DNA of 64,000 nt from Lepeophtheirus salmonis (GCF_016086655.4 NC_052143.2:29279886-29343885); one strand, 5' to 3'; shown: positions 36,141 through 48,199, counted from the first letter of the stretch. Program-made: numbers and translations. Notes: generated by a model not told the origin, from the sequence alone.

Positions 36141-36272
36141 CCTCTAAGCTAATGTCATCTCCAATATGTCCCTTATTGTTTTTAAGGTCATTGTCCTAAA
36201 GTATAAAAACGAATGGAGTCGGTTGGTAGATGAACTCTATCCTATCCTTCCATTTGTTCAGTTCCATCTCAC

Positions 36273-36348
36273 CTTGAAATCGAGGAGAATTTTTTTTGAT
36301 AGGACGACCACCATAGCCACAATGATATTCCCCCATTTGTTGTCGACC
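36273..36348 (-). CDS. Very tentative 76-nt internal exon
   Basis: On the - strand, sequence bounded by CTGATCAG upstream and CAAG/GTGAGATG downstream reads QQMGEYHCGYGGRPIKKNSP in an open frame of 25 codons. The donor is strong; the acceptor has almost no pyrimidine tract. Local base composition is more balanced than the surroundings. The same bases on + also give an open frame of 65 codons, so the coding strand is unsure. No family was recognised. Confidence 0.2.
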
Positions 36349-36419
36349 CTGATCAGTTTTTAAATTAATCTTAATAACAATAAATAATTTATGATAATTA
36401 TAGTTCAAACGTTATAATT

Positions 36420-38180
36420 ATAATTTTTTATGAAAAGTTAATTACTTTGAATGATTTTTAGGTACCCAAAATGATCTTATTCATTTTGATGAACTTGAGT
36501 ATGATGTAAAGAATTCCCAACTGATATTAAATAAGTGGCAGCACATACACCTTTAATTTAAAAAAAAAAAAACAGGATTAGGAAAAACAAAAGAAGGACT
36601 TAAAAATGAGCATATTAATCCAATTCACTTAACCTTGATCAAAAGTTGGATAATGTACGAATAATTTCAAGAAAATATATTTTAACAACCACAAGAAGTT
36701 TTATATAATCGGATTGCTGTTTTTGGATCTTAATTAAAATTTCTAGCGAAAAAATCTGTTTTAAGCAGATTTAAAATATTGATATCAAATTTGGGATTAA
36801 AAAAATCCCAGTTTACTCACAAACATATACAAATATTGATTAAATACTAACAATTGGTTTTTTTTTCTTTTTCTTTCTTAATCAAACCACTGGTTAATAG
36901 AGAAAGCCCTTTTCCCCCTGCCCCCCTAAAAAAAATGAATATATATATATATAAACCTTATTGAATTTCATAATAAACAGTTGAATTAATAATAATTATG
37001 TCATTGCATCATTTTTAAAACTATTCCATCGATTTTAATATACTTATATATATTATAAAATACTTTTATAATTATAAGACATTGATAAAAAAATGTAATC
37101 TTTACGTTCAAATACTCTTTACATTACGAAATTGGGGCAACAAAAAAGTTTAATTAGATATATTTTTGTAGTAAAAACATTAAGTTTTTGTTTAGATAAG
37201 AATCTTTTAGACATATTGATATTTTTCTATAATCAGAAATTACTTTTTGTTCGCTTATACAATGAATTTTCAAAATAAGAACGAATCCATATTAACTTTT
37301 TGTTAGGGAAATTGGATTTTCTATAACCTAAATTTGATCAAACCTCTTTATATCTATTTAAATAAATTTTAATACTGGAATATTCTCTTTTCAGAATACA
37401 TGCAATGTTATGTTGTTGCAAAAATATATATTTTGGTACTTTTTGCTATTTTTAAAGAAGGTTTGGTAAATTTGAGTAATGTGTTCCAATTTGAGTCGTT
37501 CTTTTGCTTTGTATAATTCCTTTTTTTCAATTTAAGGTAATGCGTTCCTACAAAAGTAGTATCAGCTGTTGTTCTAAATCTAACACTCAATGTTATCAAA
37601 ACTAATTAGTACATTTTTAGCACCAAAGGTTCGTCAAAATTAAGTAATATTTTATAGAAACTTTTATCGAAAATGAAATTATAATATTTAAACTATAATA
37701 AACAAAAATTATATCTTGTTAATGTCCAAATCTAATGTTATTGTGATTAATGAATGTAATTTTGAGTCTCTGTCAACTGTGTATCATGAAATAAAATTTG
37801 CTAAATATTTGTGTTTACGTTTAACCCAAGTTCTTTAAAAAAATGATGTTTCTTACTTTTCATTGTCTGAGAGGACTTATTTTTAACATTGAACGTCTTT
37901 AGCTTTTACTCAGCACATTATATTATAAATTAAAGAAAAGGGGAGTAATAATAAATGTGTGTATTTGGTAATGAGTGTGTGTGTAAATAAAGCTCGGTGC
38001 TTCATATTACAACAGAAAAACGAAAAGAACATATAAGTAGGGCTTTAAATCGTTAATAACAATTGTTCATATATTTTTTTAATTTAAAAAATACTCAACA
38101 TTTTAAAAAAAGCATATCAAAACTTAATTAAATCATGAAGAATTAGAAAAAAAAAAACTGGTAGTCATTATCTTATTTTG
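36420..38180. other. AT-rich stretch without recognised gene
   Basis: Nothing recognised. An (AT)n microsatellite of about 14 bases lies near 36939-36953. Confidence 0.45.
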
Positions 38181-38336
38181 TTAATAGGCCCTACAGCACT
38201 TAACGCGCTTATCAGGCTGAGAGAGAGAATGGGAGGTTTTTGATGCAGAAATCATATGTCAGTAATCTAAAAATCCCTGTGGGGGGTAGGGAAAGCTCCG
38301 CTGAGACTTCTTGTCAGCTCAATCGGAGTTTGTTCT

Positions 38337-38580
38337 TTACCAGGTGTTAACTCGGGCAATGTTATTGGGTTTCCTTGTCTCCCGTGGACGTTCTAATGAG
38401 ACAACTTTTCTGAGCTTTAAAGTGTCATCCCAGATCTCACCAGCGCACCAACAGATGGTTGCACGACTTGGGCAGACATCAAGGTATACGACAGTGAGGT
38501 TGGTGTGGATATCAGGCACGGTTTTGTCTAATTTGTTGCGTATCAAAAAGTATGAGCGAAAATTGTGAGTTGCCATGTTT
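38337..38580 (-). pseudogene. Mariner-like transposase N-terminal domain
   Basis: The - strand frame begins about 38576 with MATHNFRSYFLIRNKLDKTV, continues DIHTNLTVVYLDVCPSRATI and ends with an arginine-rich RKVVSLERPRETRKPNNIA. The pattern RSY...R..L......IH..L..VY.D.APS..T. is the N-terminal helix-turn-helix of mariner transposases, followed by the linker that is normally DDPRSGRP. It remains open for over 75 codons, which suggests a younger fragment, but the catalytic domain is absent downstream. Confidence 0.7.
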
Positions 38581-38639
38581 AGCGAGGAATGAAGAAACAT
38601 GTACAAATGTGGTATCTAGGCATTAGCAAAATAAAAATA

Positions 38640-39890
38640 GCATTGTTAAAGGTGCCAGCAACAGAAAATAATTCGCATGCTAGATTTTTTAGGGCTTACA
38701 ATATTTAATATGTATTTCTTAGCCAACTAAAAAGGTACGTACACTAATGGAGGTGTACAATGTAAAATATGTTCAAAATAATATTTTGTAGTCAATTTTA
38801 AATATATAAAATTTTGAAATTTTTTTTTAAATATTAAATTTTTGGAGAAAATGTCAAAAAATCTATAGCTATTCACAAAAATTAAAAAAAATTCCTACAA
38901 AAATTATACTAAATTTATTAAAAAAAAATCAAATACTAAATTTTCTGGTAAAAAGAAAAAACTGCTTAATTTTGGGGATGACTACACCCCCTTCAGACAC
39001 CCCTGGACGTCAATTTTTGAACCTTTTTTTACTTCAAAACAGGCACACATGAAGTTCAGAGTAGCCTTCAGGCTGTACTTCACCTCAAGGAAAGAAGTAT
39101 CCCTTCGAAGAAAAACGTATCCCAAGATTTTAAAGACTACTCAAAGCTGAATCAGATCTTGGAATAGGAGGAGGATGTAGATGCATTTTAACCAGGAGCA
39201 CAACAATAAAGAAGAAGTGGCATGGTTTCAATGAGACAAGTATGAAATAAATAATATCATCAAAGTGCATTTTTAAATTACAAACGATGAGTGCTGGGGC
39301 AAGGTTCGAAAGAAATTTTTTTTAAAAGATCATAGGGAACCACAGCTCTAAACAAGTTTAGTTTCTTTAATTTTATTGGAATTGTCTTCATGGGTTATTT
39401 TAGAAAATAGTTGAAACATTGTATGTGCTTATTTACATTTTAATGTTATTTTTAGATAATGTTTTACGAACTATTTGCGACGGCCTGAGATTTAGATACA
39501 CATGATTGTTTCTAAACTTTGTCAAATGTCACATTCATTCTTGTTTTTCTTGCTATTTTTATATGTGCTTCATTTTCTTGTGTTTTTTTATGCAAAGTGC
39601 AGATCAATATCTACACACGCTTCTTTCCACATTATTATTTCTTAAATCAAGTGGTAACACTCAATAATGAGGAATCGGCAATCATTCAAACAAACTCTGT
39701 TCTATTCATATGGATGACCATATTACTCCAATTGAATGAATGCCCCAGCTAAAATATGATCACAAGACATCAAATATATTTATTATTTTTAGATATTTTT
39801 GAAGTAAACTGATAGTTTTAAGGCCTACAAATATAGAGTGTTTTGTTTATACCTGAAATGTGTTTCATAATGCATGAGTGAGAGAATATA
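38640..39890. other. No gene recognised
   Basis: The part 38990-39310 has higher complexity but no recognisable reading frame. The 77-codon + frame at 39519-39752 is hydrophobic and unlike any family I know. Confidence 0.3.
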
Positions 39891-39904
39891 TCTATAGAAT
39901 AAAC

Positions 39905-40502
39905 CAGTAGATACCAAAGTGGGGCCTGCAACCGCTTCAGGGGATGCGAGGCTCAATAGAAAGGTCACAAAAAACAAATTCAGATCGTGGCTCTACTTGG
40001 AGATTGATCTATAAGTTGTCGTGTCTAAAACAAAATCTAGAATAGACATACTATGCTCAATGCAGAGAACACATCCGTCACAACCTTGATTCGTTTATAA
40101 GCTTATTTGTACATGGATAGCCTGTATTGTTATTTATTTGTAAGTCTCAAATTTGACTTTATTTACCACAAACAAGAGAATTAAAAGTTTAAAAAGGATT
40201 TTTAGTAGTACATATATAACTGATTTTATATTTACAATATATATTTGATTATTTCGTCGTTGAATTTATTTCATATATTTTTCAATATAAGTAGAATTAA
40301 ATCTTTATTTTTGATCAATCTAGTCAAATAACTTATATTATTTGTCTCTAAGTTGAACTTAATGATATGGCCTTTAAATCATATATTTCTATTATATGCA
40401 CTCCATATTCTATTATTCATCTATCAATGGGAGTTGCATGGGTCGCACATTGTCTAGCCAAATATCCTAAGTGTCAAACTTAAAAACGTTTGGAAACCAC
40501 TG
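39905..40502. mobile_element. Non-autonomous hAT element with 8-bp target duplication
   Basis: The left end is CAGTAGATACCAAAGTGGGG and the right end, read inward, CAGTGGTTTCCAAACGTTTT. Flanking 8-mers GAATAAAC (39897-39904) and GAATAGAT (40503-40510) agree at 6 of 8 positions. The 598-bp interior has no transposase similarity that I can see. Its left terminus shares CAAAGTGGGGCC-type words with the right terminus of the hAT copy at 27933-28908, so the two may use the same transposase. Confidence 0.7.
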
Positions 40503-40514
40503 GAATAGATTATG

Positions 40515-41130
40515 TCCATTTACCATTCTTTTTTTATTTCAAGAAGGTTTTGTGCTCCTGGATTTGGTGGTAGAGGACATGCGCTAGAGTTATAATTATC
40601 ATTTCAAGTACTAAATACCATCAATGAAATTGAATTTATTTTTTTGACTAGTATTCAATAGGACTATAAAAAAATAAATGTATTCCAAGAATTGGTATTT
40701 AAAAATAATTTCAAATTTTACCTTTTATTCTTTTTTTGTCCTTTTTTTATTTCGAGGATTTTTAAAGACTTTACATTTATCCATTTTTATTATTTTTTTT
40801 GTTGGATAATTTCATTTTACTTTTTTTGTAAATGTGTACCATATGTTAGAAAAAAAGGATTTTTAGATAATAATTATTATTTTTTCATTCCAAAGCTTTC
40901 TTAAAACATATCTAGGAAGGGGAGAAAAATATAATTTAAAAAAAAAACCCATTCAGAGGAATGAAATTCAAATCTCAATAATTAGATTACCCTTTTTATG
41001 TAAAATATCCCTGTTTGGGAACTATGAAAAACTAACTTCGGGGGTTTCCCCTATTTTATTAAACATAAAACAAAATGATATTCCTCCTTTTTGGCTAAAT
41101 ACTTTATTTCCAATTAAACATAGTTTTTTG
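40515..41130. other. T-rich stretch without recognised gene
   Basis: The 70-codon + frame at 40692-40904 is dominated by Phe and arises from T-rich DNA. Confidence 0.4.
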
Positions 41131-41420
41131 AGACGTTATTTATAAAAAGCAAAGTTTGTATGTTTCTCTGTATGAATGTATGAAAAACTGTCAAAGTGTG
41201 GAGTGTCTATAGTGCTTCCAGACGTAAATCATTAACATATTTTGATATAAAAACTAACATCGTGGTCGTTTAACAAACTTTTGCAAGTGTGTGCATAAAG
41301 CAAACTAATGTGTGTACAGATTGCATTGTATACAATGCTCCCTGATGTGTGTCATATGTATATTGTTGATTTATGAAATAACAATGTAGTCATATAAAGA
41401 AAATTTTCCAGGCGTGTGTA
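41131..41420. repeat. Palindrome-centred repeat family, locus 2
   Basis: Two units about 124 bp apart share AGTGCTTCCAGACGT / AATGCTCCCTGATGT, then AACATCGTGGTC / AACAATGTAGTC, then TTTTGCAAGTGTG / TTTTCCAGGCGTG. The second unit contains a perfect 16-bp palindrome GCATTGTATACAATGC at 41323-41338 in the place of the hairpin of locus 1. Upstream, AAAGCAAAGTTTGTATGTTT (41147 onward) corresponds to AAACAAAGTTTATATTTAT at locus 3. A third decayed unit may follow to about 41570. Confidence 0.75.
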
Positions 41421-41599
41421 TGTAGCAATGTTTCTGTTTGTTTTTATTATTGCTCTCTTTTGTATATCATAATTTATATACATTCTATATATGTGCAGAT
41501 TTGAAAAAATTAGAAACACTGGCATGTAAAAATAGAATAACTTTTGGAGGCGTTTTGTATTTAGAACTAAAGTACCTATAAGTCATCCAATCATTTTTC

Positions 41600-42780
41600 C
41601 CCCCCTTGAGAACAGAATGAATATAAGTATTGAGAAGTTACGTTTGAGTATCCTCATGAAAAACGTAATAACGAATGCCTAATAAATATGAGCAATGTTG
41701 AATAAAGCTGGGAAACCCCAAATCATTGAGCACATCTTAGGACCCTTCAATAATTAAAAAAAACAAGGTACACAAGGTAACTAATATACTGAACACAAAA
41801 AAATCTCATACGTACAATGTTTTACTCTTAAAATCTTATTTGGGACGTAAAAGAGACCTGAAATGGCCAATTTGATCCAAATATACCATTTTTACAAAAC
41901 TAAAAGGCCATTTTCCACGTCAAAAATAGCCGAAAAAGCCTCAAACTTTGTTAAAGTCAGTTTATTTAGTCCCCTGCAGAAAAAAGATGTTTGAAGGGGA
42001 GAAAAATATTAACACCATAATAAGGATAGTCGAATGTATATATATATAGGTTTAGATTCAACATGGAACCAACTATACATACAAAATAATCGTTTGTAAA
42101 GTCATGGAATGTCTTCAAAAAAGATTTATCTATATAAATACTAAAGAGGGAGGAACTTTAATTACAGGCATTAGACTCAAGTCCTATTATAAATAATTTA
42201 CACTTGATTTGGACTCCCGAACTAATGTTTAAGGCTTTAGTGGTAGTGGTTTTAAGGAAGGGAACATTCCCTGACCCGCGCTTTATTGTAACAAAAAAAA
42301 TATATATATACCCTTTTTGATCAAAAACAGGGGATTCGAAAAAGTTTTTTTATTAAATATTTACATTAAATATTATGTTAAAATATCCATTTAAAAAAAA
42401 ATTAAATATCACAATTGTAAAAAAAGATATTTGCTCAGAGTAAAATAGATCTTAAACGTTATAAATAAAGGAGTGCCCGTAATTATATAGCCTCGAAACA
42501 ATTTTATAAATAAAATATTCACAGTCAATTATTAACTTTAAAAATGAAATATAGATCTCCGCACTTTTAACTTGGTATCATACCCCACTCGCGGTCAATC
42601 TGTTTCTACTATTAGCCTCCTTTGGATTTGCAAGTCATGGAATACATTTTTTATCTTTATAATGTAATTTTTTGTTTAACCAGCATTTCTTATTTTAAAA
42701 GAAACGTGATTTATTTTTTTAAAAGGTTTGTTTTTATCACATAGAACTTGTTACAAATTACATCTTATCATCGGCAAATG
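41600..42780. other. AT-rich stretch without recognised gene
   Basis: No gene recognised. Confidence 0.4.
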
Positions 42781-42789
42781 ACAAATATC

Positions 42790-43225
42790 TCCTTATACTG
42801 TAAGTCGAATATGAGTCTAAAGTCCTTGCTCAGATGTCGAAGTCAAGTCCATGTTCTTAATCATTTCCATCGACTCTAGTTTGAGTATTTGAATATTTTG
42901 ATCATGTCAAGAAGCTTAATTCAAGTTAAATTCCTTTATAATTTTAATATTATATTTGATTACTTTTATCGAATCTACTTCAAGTCCTCAATTTTTTTTA
43001 TAGTAGCTCATTTGAAGTTCATACTTATAAAATAGTGCCCTTGTTTTAAAGCTTTTATTGCGTTAAATATAAACAAATTTTCGTGTCAAAGCCGAGTCGC
43101 GGGTATAAGCTATTAAGTCTAAGTCAACTCTGGAGTTTTGTATTGTGTCAAGTCGTAAGTTTTCAAAATATGGGCTCAAGTCCTAATTTACTTGGAACTT
43201 GCCAGTCTCGAGGAAGTCATATTCA
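42790..43225. repeat. Degenerate AAGTC-rich repeat region
   Basis: CAAGTCC, GAAGTCAAGTCC, CTAAGTC, GTCAAGTCG and CTCAAGTCC recur irregularly across more than 400 bp. The words suggest a decayed short tandem array built from a pentamer or decamer containing AAGTC. The same style is seen at 12280-12360. Confidence 0.5.
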
Positions 43226-43429
43226 TAAGTAAATATATCTTTATAATTTATCTTTAATTTTTATAGATGATCTTTAAATACAACCACTTGTTGTTAAAAC
43301 TAGTCATTTACCTAAAAATAAACCAAAATACACACTTATTTCTGTTAATTTTAATACATTAACACTGTTAAATAGTTATTAAAGTCACAATTTGATTGAC
43401 TGAGCAATCAAAAGTGCCCAAAATTGAAT

Positions 43430-44169
43430 AGTTTTCTATTAATATTTTTGAGAAATTCAAAAATGGCTAGGATTTCAAAAACAAAAATAAGATACATTTT
43501 ATGAACATGTGTCAGTGAACATTGGGCGTCTTCAGGACCTCCGTTTAACCCGTCACAAAGTCCGAAACCTTTGAAAAGGAACAAGGGTTTGTCAAAAAGG
43601 CCAAACTGGACCCAGAGGAGTTAAAAAAAAACCAGCCCAAGTCAATCCCCTCAAGTGAATCAGGGGTCATGTAAGAGATCCTGTGTTGTAAACCAGATTA
43701 TTAGTGGATCTATCAAAAAGTAGGTGTAAAGAGCCTTGTAAGGGTAGAGAGGCCACTCATGACTCCAACAAAGAAAGAAACACATATCTTATGTTGCAAG
43801 ACTCTGTTGAATGGGCATTTATAGTTCTTTTAAACTCTTTTTGCTCCCCTACAGCCCTGATGGCAATCTTGGATGTATGTTGAGGAGAAGCCCTGCACGG
43901 TCCATCATCCAAATACTGAACCCCTCAATGCCAATGTCAGCGAACGTTGGGAGGCAATGACAGAGGACTACATCTGTAGCGAGTGCCTGGCTAACCTTGG
44001 AAACCATTATTGTCCGTAAGAGTGGCTACATTAATGATTAAAAGAGCTTAGACTTACGGGTATTTATACATATGTACTACAAATTTCCTTGAAATTCTAT
44101 AGTAAAAAATTATATGTTATTGAATTTTAAATTTAAAGTGTTCCAATTGTAATGGACCACACGGTAAAA
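43430..44169 (+). pseudogene. Mariner-like family A element with internal deletion
   Basis: Successive + strand blocks, in changing frames, read KAKLDPEELKKK, then VGVKSLVRVERPLMTPTKKE and CKTLLN, then a jump to YVEEKPCTVHHPN, VSERWEAMTEDYI and a degraded end. These are the linker, the region before the first catalytic Asp, and the C-terminal helices of a mariner transposase. About 120 residues with the catalytic core are missing between CKTLLN and YVEEK. The 3' end reads, inward from 44169, TACCGTGTGGTCCATTACAA, the family A terminal repeat. The deletion point resembles that of the copy at 63180-63535. Confidence 0.7.
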
Positions 44170-44179
44170 TAAAATAATA

Positions 44180-44640
44180 GCTACAGTGTTATAGTTTTGT
44201 GTCTACCGTTGTACGGCTCAGTTCTCACATTGAAAAACAAAAACCAATAAATCAAAAAGAAAAACAAAAGAACAACTTTTTGCAAAAAAAGTTCATTAGT
44301 TTCACTGAAAAATTATGAAAACGGCTAAATATACGAATTAATCCTTAAAAAGTATTTATACCTCCATTTTTATTTTATTATTATATTTAAAAAATTTAAA
44401 TTCTAAACAATACAATTATAAAAACAGAAACATTATTAGTAGTAGTAAACAATATAAAAACAAGGAAGAAACGGTAATTGCATGTTATATTAAAATTAGG
44501 TCAACGACACAAGGAAAAAACAAAAAGAAAAACTGGTAAATTCGGAGATCTGATCAATAAATCATTTCAAGAAAAGAGGATTTTGAACAAGTTCTTACAA
44601 ATAAATATTGTATATTAGTATTTCCAATTGGTAATATATC
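44180..44640. other. AT-rich stretch without recognised gene
   Basis: Nothing recognised. Confidence 0.35.
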
Positions 44641-44649
44641 ATTGTTATT

Positions 44650-46192
44650 CTCTAGTAGGTTGAAATCAGTCTGTATTGCCCAGCAGTCGGTACAATACAT
44701 TAAATTGAAAAATTCTAGCAGCCCGGATTACATTTTGGTATAACGTTGTTTCTATTAACCTTTGATGAAATGAGGTCTCGAACTCTTTGTGGGAAAAGTA
44801 ACAAATTCTTTCTTTAGGATCTTCCTTTGACTCGTTTGTAGAAGTAGAGAAGGTTCCTAATCTATACCTCAGCAAATTTTGAGGAGTATTCATCAGGGAA
44901 TTCTTCAAAATGACGTTAGGATTGCCATGTTATATGCCATTGCTATGACCCAGCTGTTCAAACCTTTGCTTTACGATGGATGAAGGGTCTTTCTCTTCAC
45001 GACAAAGACTAACAATCGAAGCTTGCTTAATTATTTGATACATTCTTTATCTTAATTATTTATTTTTGGGTGAGGGAGGGAGGTATAGATTTTTGAGTTA
45101 TTAACAAATTATCAAGGTTTCAGAGAATGTTTTTTGTGGTTTCTAGTTACTTATCCACTACAAAAACAATGAATAGTACAAATAAAATGGTGAAGGAGTA
45201 GGCAAGATGAGAGTGGTCTGAAAAGTTTCTGAAATAACAACCAAATAAGACTTTTCCCTGAATTTTTATTCTATTTTTCAACATTGCTTCCTTGAAACGC
45301 TACATACTTCTCCGAGCAATACTCCCATCTCTGTTACCCGTTCAAATCGTACTCAACTTTTTTTCCTTTTGCATTCTTTCTTTGATAGTAGTGGAGAGTG
45401 ACCAGTTCCATTTTCTCTTACAGTACCACAAGCCCTAATACTTTCTTCTGCAAGATTAATAAGAAGCGGGTAACTCGTAAAGAAGTTGTCAAAGAAGACA
45501 ACATGTTGATTTTTGTTTGAAACCGGAGTCAACATATTTTTTCACAACATGCAATCCTTAAGGCGTTTTTCGGCTAGAATCTCTGTCACAGTAAATATCA
45601 AAGTTGTAAGGAAAGCCATCAGAGCTACAGTGCATCCACAGTTTGTATCCAAACATGACCAGTTTACTTTCTTATAAATTGTTTTTCACTGTGAAGACCG
45701 CGGTACGGAACCATAGATTCATCAATGCTCAATTGTTCATGAAATACTCCAAATTGCTGACAGTTATTTCTTAACATTTCAAATAGAGGGGTATTTTTTT
45801 TTTACTTTCGAATGGGCCGGATTCTCATTGTCAGAAATATATAGATATAGTTTTCCTCTTCTTAATCTTCTCCATGTATCTCAACTTTACCAGTAATTTC
45901 ACCAGGCATGTAATCGTTATCAAGAATATTATAATCCCCCTCTTCATTACTGTTGTTACCTGAATGTTAGTATACACATTACTATTTACTGTGGTAATTT
46001 TGGTCTCGAATGTTATTATAATGTAAGATAACAATTTCAAAGTAATTATGTAAAATTATCCTTACCTTAGTCCGCTAGCTCAGGAGGTAGCACAACTATA
46101 TACAAATCCTTACCAGTATTCTCTTCAATTAAATCTCTTTTTGTCGCTAAAAATCGTAATCTTGATTTTCCATAAAAAGATTTGGTGTCCAT
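44650..46192 (-). pseudogene. piggyBac-like transposase pseudogene
   Basis: The - strand has an ATG at 46192 (MDTKSFYGKSRLRFLATKRD) and a possible intron from 46113 to 45960 (CTG/GTAAGG to CATTCAG), after which an acidic Asn/Asp/Glu-rich part follows (NNSNEEGDYNILDNDYMPGE). Further on come SIDESMVPYRGLHS, VMFGYKLWMHC and then FFDNFFTSYPLL with GTVRENGTGHSPLLSKKE. These are the conserved piggyBac blocks: the IDE..VP strand, the GIK.W block and the DNFFTS..L helix with a catalytic Asp, then GT.R.N. Frameshifts and stops occur between blocks. The end to about 44650 gives an 80-codon frame without clear family features. Full members are near 550-600 residues, so the length is right for a nearly complete but dead copy. 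Confidence 0.7.
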
Positions 46193-46339
46193 TACTGACA
46201 GATGTTGTCTCTATGAGGTCATTTACTACACTAACAACTCTAATTACTGCAATTCAATGAAAGTAACAAAAATAGAGACGTGTTGAAACCCAAAATTTCC
46301 TTTGTTCTAGTTTATTATTTATCTTTCAGTACCATAAAT

Positions 46340-46693
46340 GTCCAACGTTCCCATTTTGGGAACAACAAAACAAACGTTATTTTAACAAGTTCTAAATTTA
46401 TAAATTATTAAATATTTTGGGAAATTCTATTGGTTATACTTATTTAAATAAATGGATAAGTTAATTTGATATTTATAACTTTTTACTACTCAAAAAATAA
46501 AACAAAAATAGTACATAAAATTTTGAATCTTCATGCAATCTAATATTTAATATCTAATCTATATATTTTTGAATTATTTATTGATATTGATGTATTTTTT
46601 AAGTACTAAAAAAACGATTTGATAAAATAATTAACCAAATGGAAAAAAGATATAGCCTTAGAAAATCATGTTTTCAAAATGGGAACGTTGGAC
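46340..46693. repeat. 19-bp perfect inverted repeat next to the piggyBac copy
   Basis: GTCCAACGTTCCCATTTTG at 46340-46358 is exactly reversed and complemented at 46675-46693. Outside the right arm the sequence reads, inward from 46709, TTTACCCCCTTAAGA, which resembles a mutated TTAA target followed by the C-rich start of a piggyBac end. The left arm also contains a small hairpin (GTTCCCA/TGGGAAC). The arms may be terminal and subterminal repeats of the piggyBac copy at 44650-46192, or the two ends of a separate 350-bp MITE. Confidence 0.65.
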
Positions 46694-47274
46694 TCTTAAG
46701 GGGGTAAATCAGACTTTTTGTAGTTTTTAATGAGTTTGTTCTTAATATATCTATAAATTAATATGATAGAAATGCATAATTTTCCGTAGGGGAAGAGTGA
46801 GTACTCTTATAAGTATTTAATTAGATACACAGACTAAAAACTTTTGGTTAACTTATTTATTTTACAAACCTGCAATTGAAAAGGTTTCTGAATCGATATT
46901 GGTTCCGTTCTGAGTATTTAAATGATTGGATTAAAAATCAAGTAAATGTCCGATTAAGATACAATTTTACAATTATTTTAGAATTATCTTGTCTAGCACA
47001 GATTATTTTAAATAATATATCATGAAAAAAACGTTTTATTTGTCCCAACAATATTTTATAATAAAGGAAAAATAGGAAAAAGTTTTGAAATATTAATTAA
47101 CCCCATTTTACAGAATTTATTACAAAAAAAAAAACTAGTTGTACAGCATAGATTTTTCTTATTCCCCAAAAAAACCGCAATAAGCGTGGACCCTAGCATT
47201 ATTAAACCTTGTAACTAAATAAATGTACAATTTTTTTAATAATAAATAAGGTTAATTACCTCAATGGAGTTGAA

Positions 47275-47378
47275 AAGTAACCCCATAAATCTGATTGATT
47301 ATATGCGATGCTTTATGTGTCTTCATAATACGTTGTTTCGGAATTATTACTATATTTCGCAATTTTAATCGAAGTTTA

Positions 47379-47415
<37 letters not shown>

Positions 47416-47829
47416 TTAAACTCGTTTATAAACTGTCTTTCCTCTTTATTTTTTTATTATTCTTTTTTTTAATGCAAGGACTAAGGATTACAATGGCAGC
47501 TATAAAAATGTAATTTTGTAGCTATTCTTTTATAAACTACAGACAACCCCATTAAAGTAATGGATACTCATTCGATTCCCAAAATTTGCATTTAGTAGAG
47601 AATACTTCATAGAAAATTATATTAAAAGCAATGTTTTTACTGTAAGAAGATATAATTCTATCTTGTTGTTACCCAAACTCTTGTTGTTATGATTCTTTCT
47701 AAAAATTGTTGTTTTTTTTTTTCGATGTCATTTACAAAATGAATTCAATAGTTAAAATTAATTATTCTCAATCTCAATCTTTCAGCTGTTTAAAATATAA
47801 TGAAACACGTCAAATTAATGGGGTTACTT
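47275..47829. mobile_element. Candidate MITE with 20-bp inverted repeats
   Basis: AAGTAACCCCATAAATCTGA at 47275-47294 and the reverse complement of 47810-47829 (AAGTAACCCCATTAATTTGA) agree at 18 of 20 positions. The 555-bp interior has no coding similarity, holds a run of 31 T residues (47382-47412) and an extra AACCCCATTAA near 47547. Another TTAACCCCATTTT lies outside at about 47097. No target duplication was found, so the superfamily is open. Confidence 0.5.
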
Positions 47830-48199
47830 ATTTATCCAGCTCACAACCCGTGATATAAAAAGAATGTTTGCTCATGGAGGGTTAATAATATTTTAAAATA
47901 AAAATAAAAATCACGCATTAAATTATCCAAGCCATTTTCTATATGCTCACATTTAAATGAAAAGTGTATTACCAGTTCCCTTGATGACTTACGAAAGAAG
48001 GCAATTTCTTCTTCATTAGTTTTCCCATAAACACTACCCAAAGACAAGGTGGGTGTAACTATTTTATATTTTATCTAAAATTGTTAATGACTGAGTAAAA
48101 AGTTTTCCAGGCCTTTTACTATATCTTAATCCAAAGCATTAATTAATAATTTTATAGAATATATTCTCACCATATACCGAAAATATAACTCTCTAGACA

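Noticed and set aside
40692..40904. Phe-rich 70-codon frame as a membrane protein
   Set aside because: Composition follows from T-rich DNA; no start context or splice signals.
47382..47412. Run of 31 T as a LINE tail
   Set aside because: No coding sequence or target duplication on either side; kept only as part of a candidate MITE.
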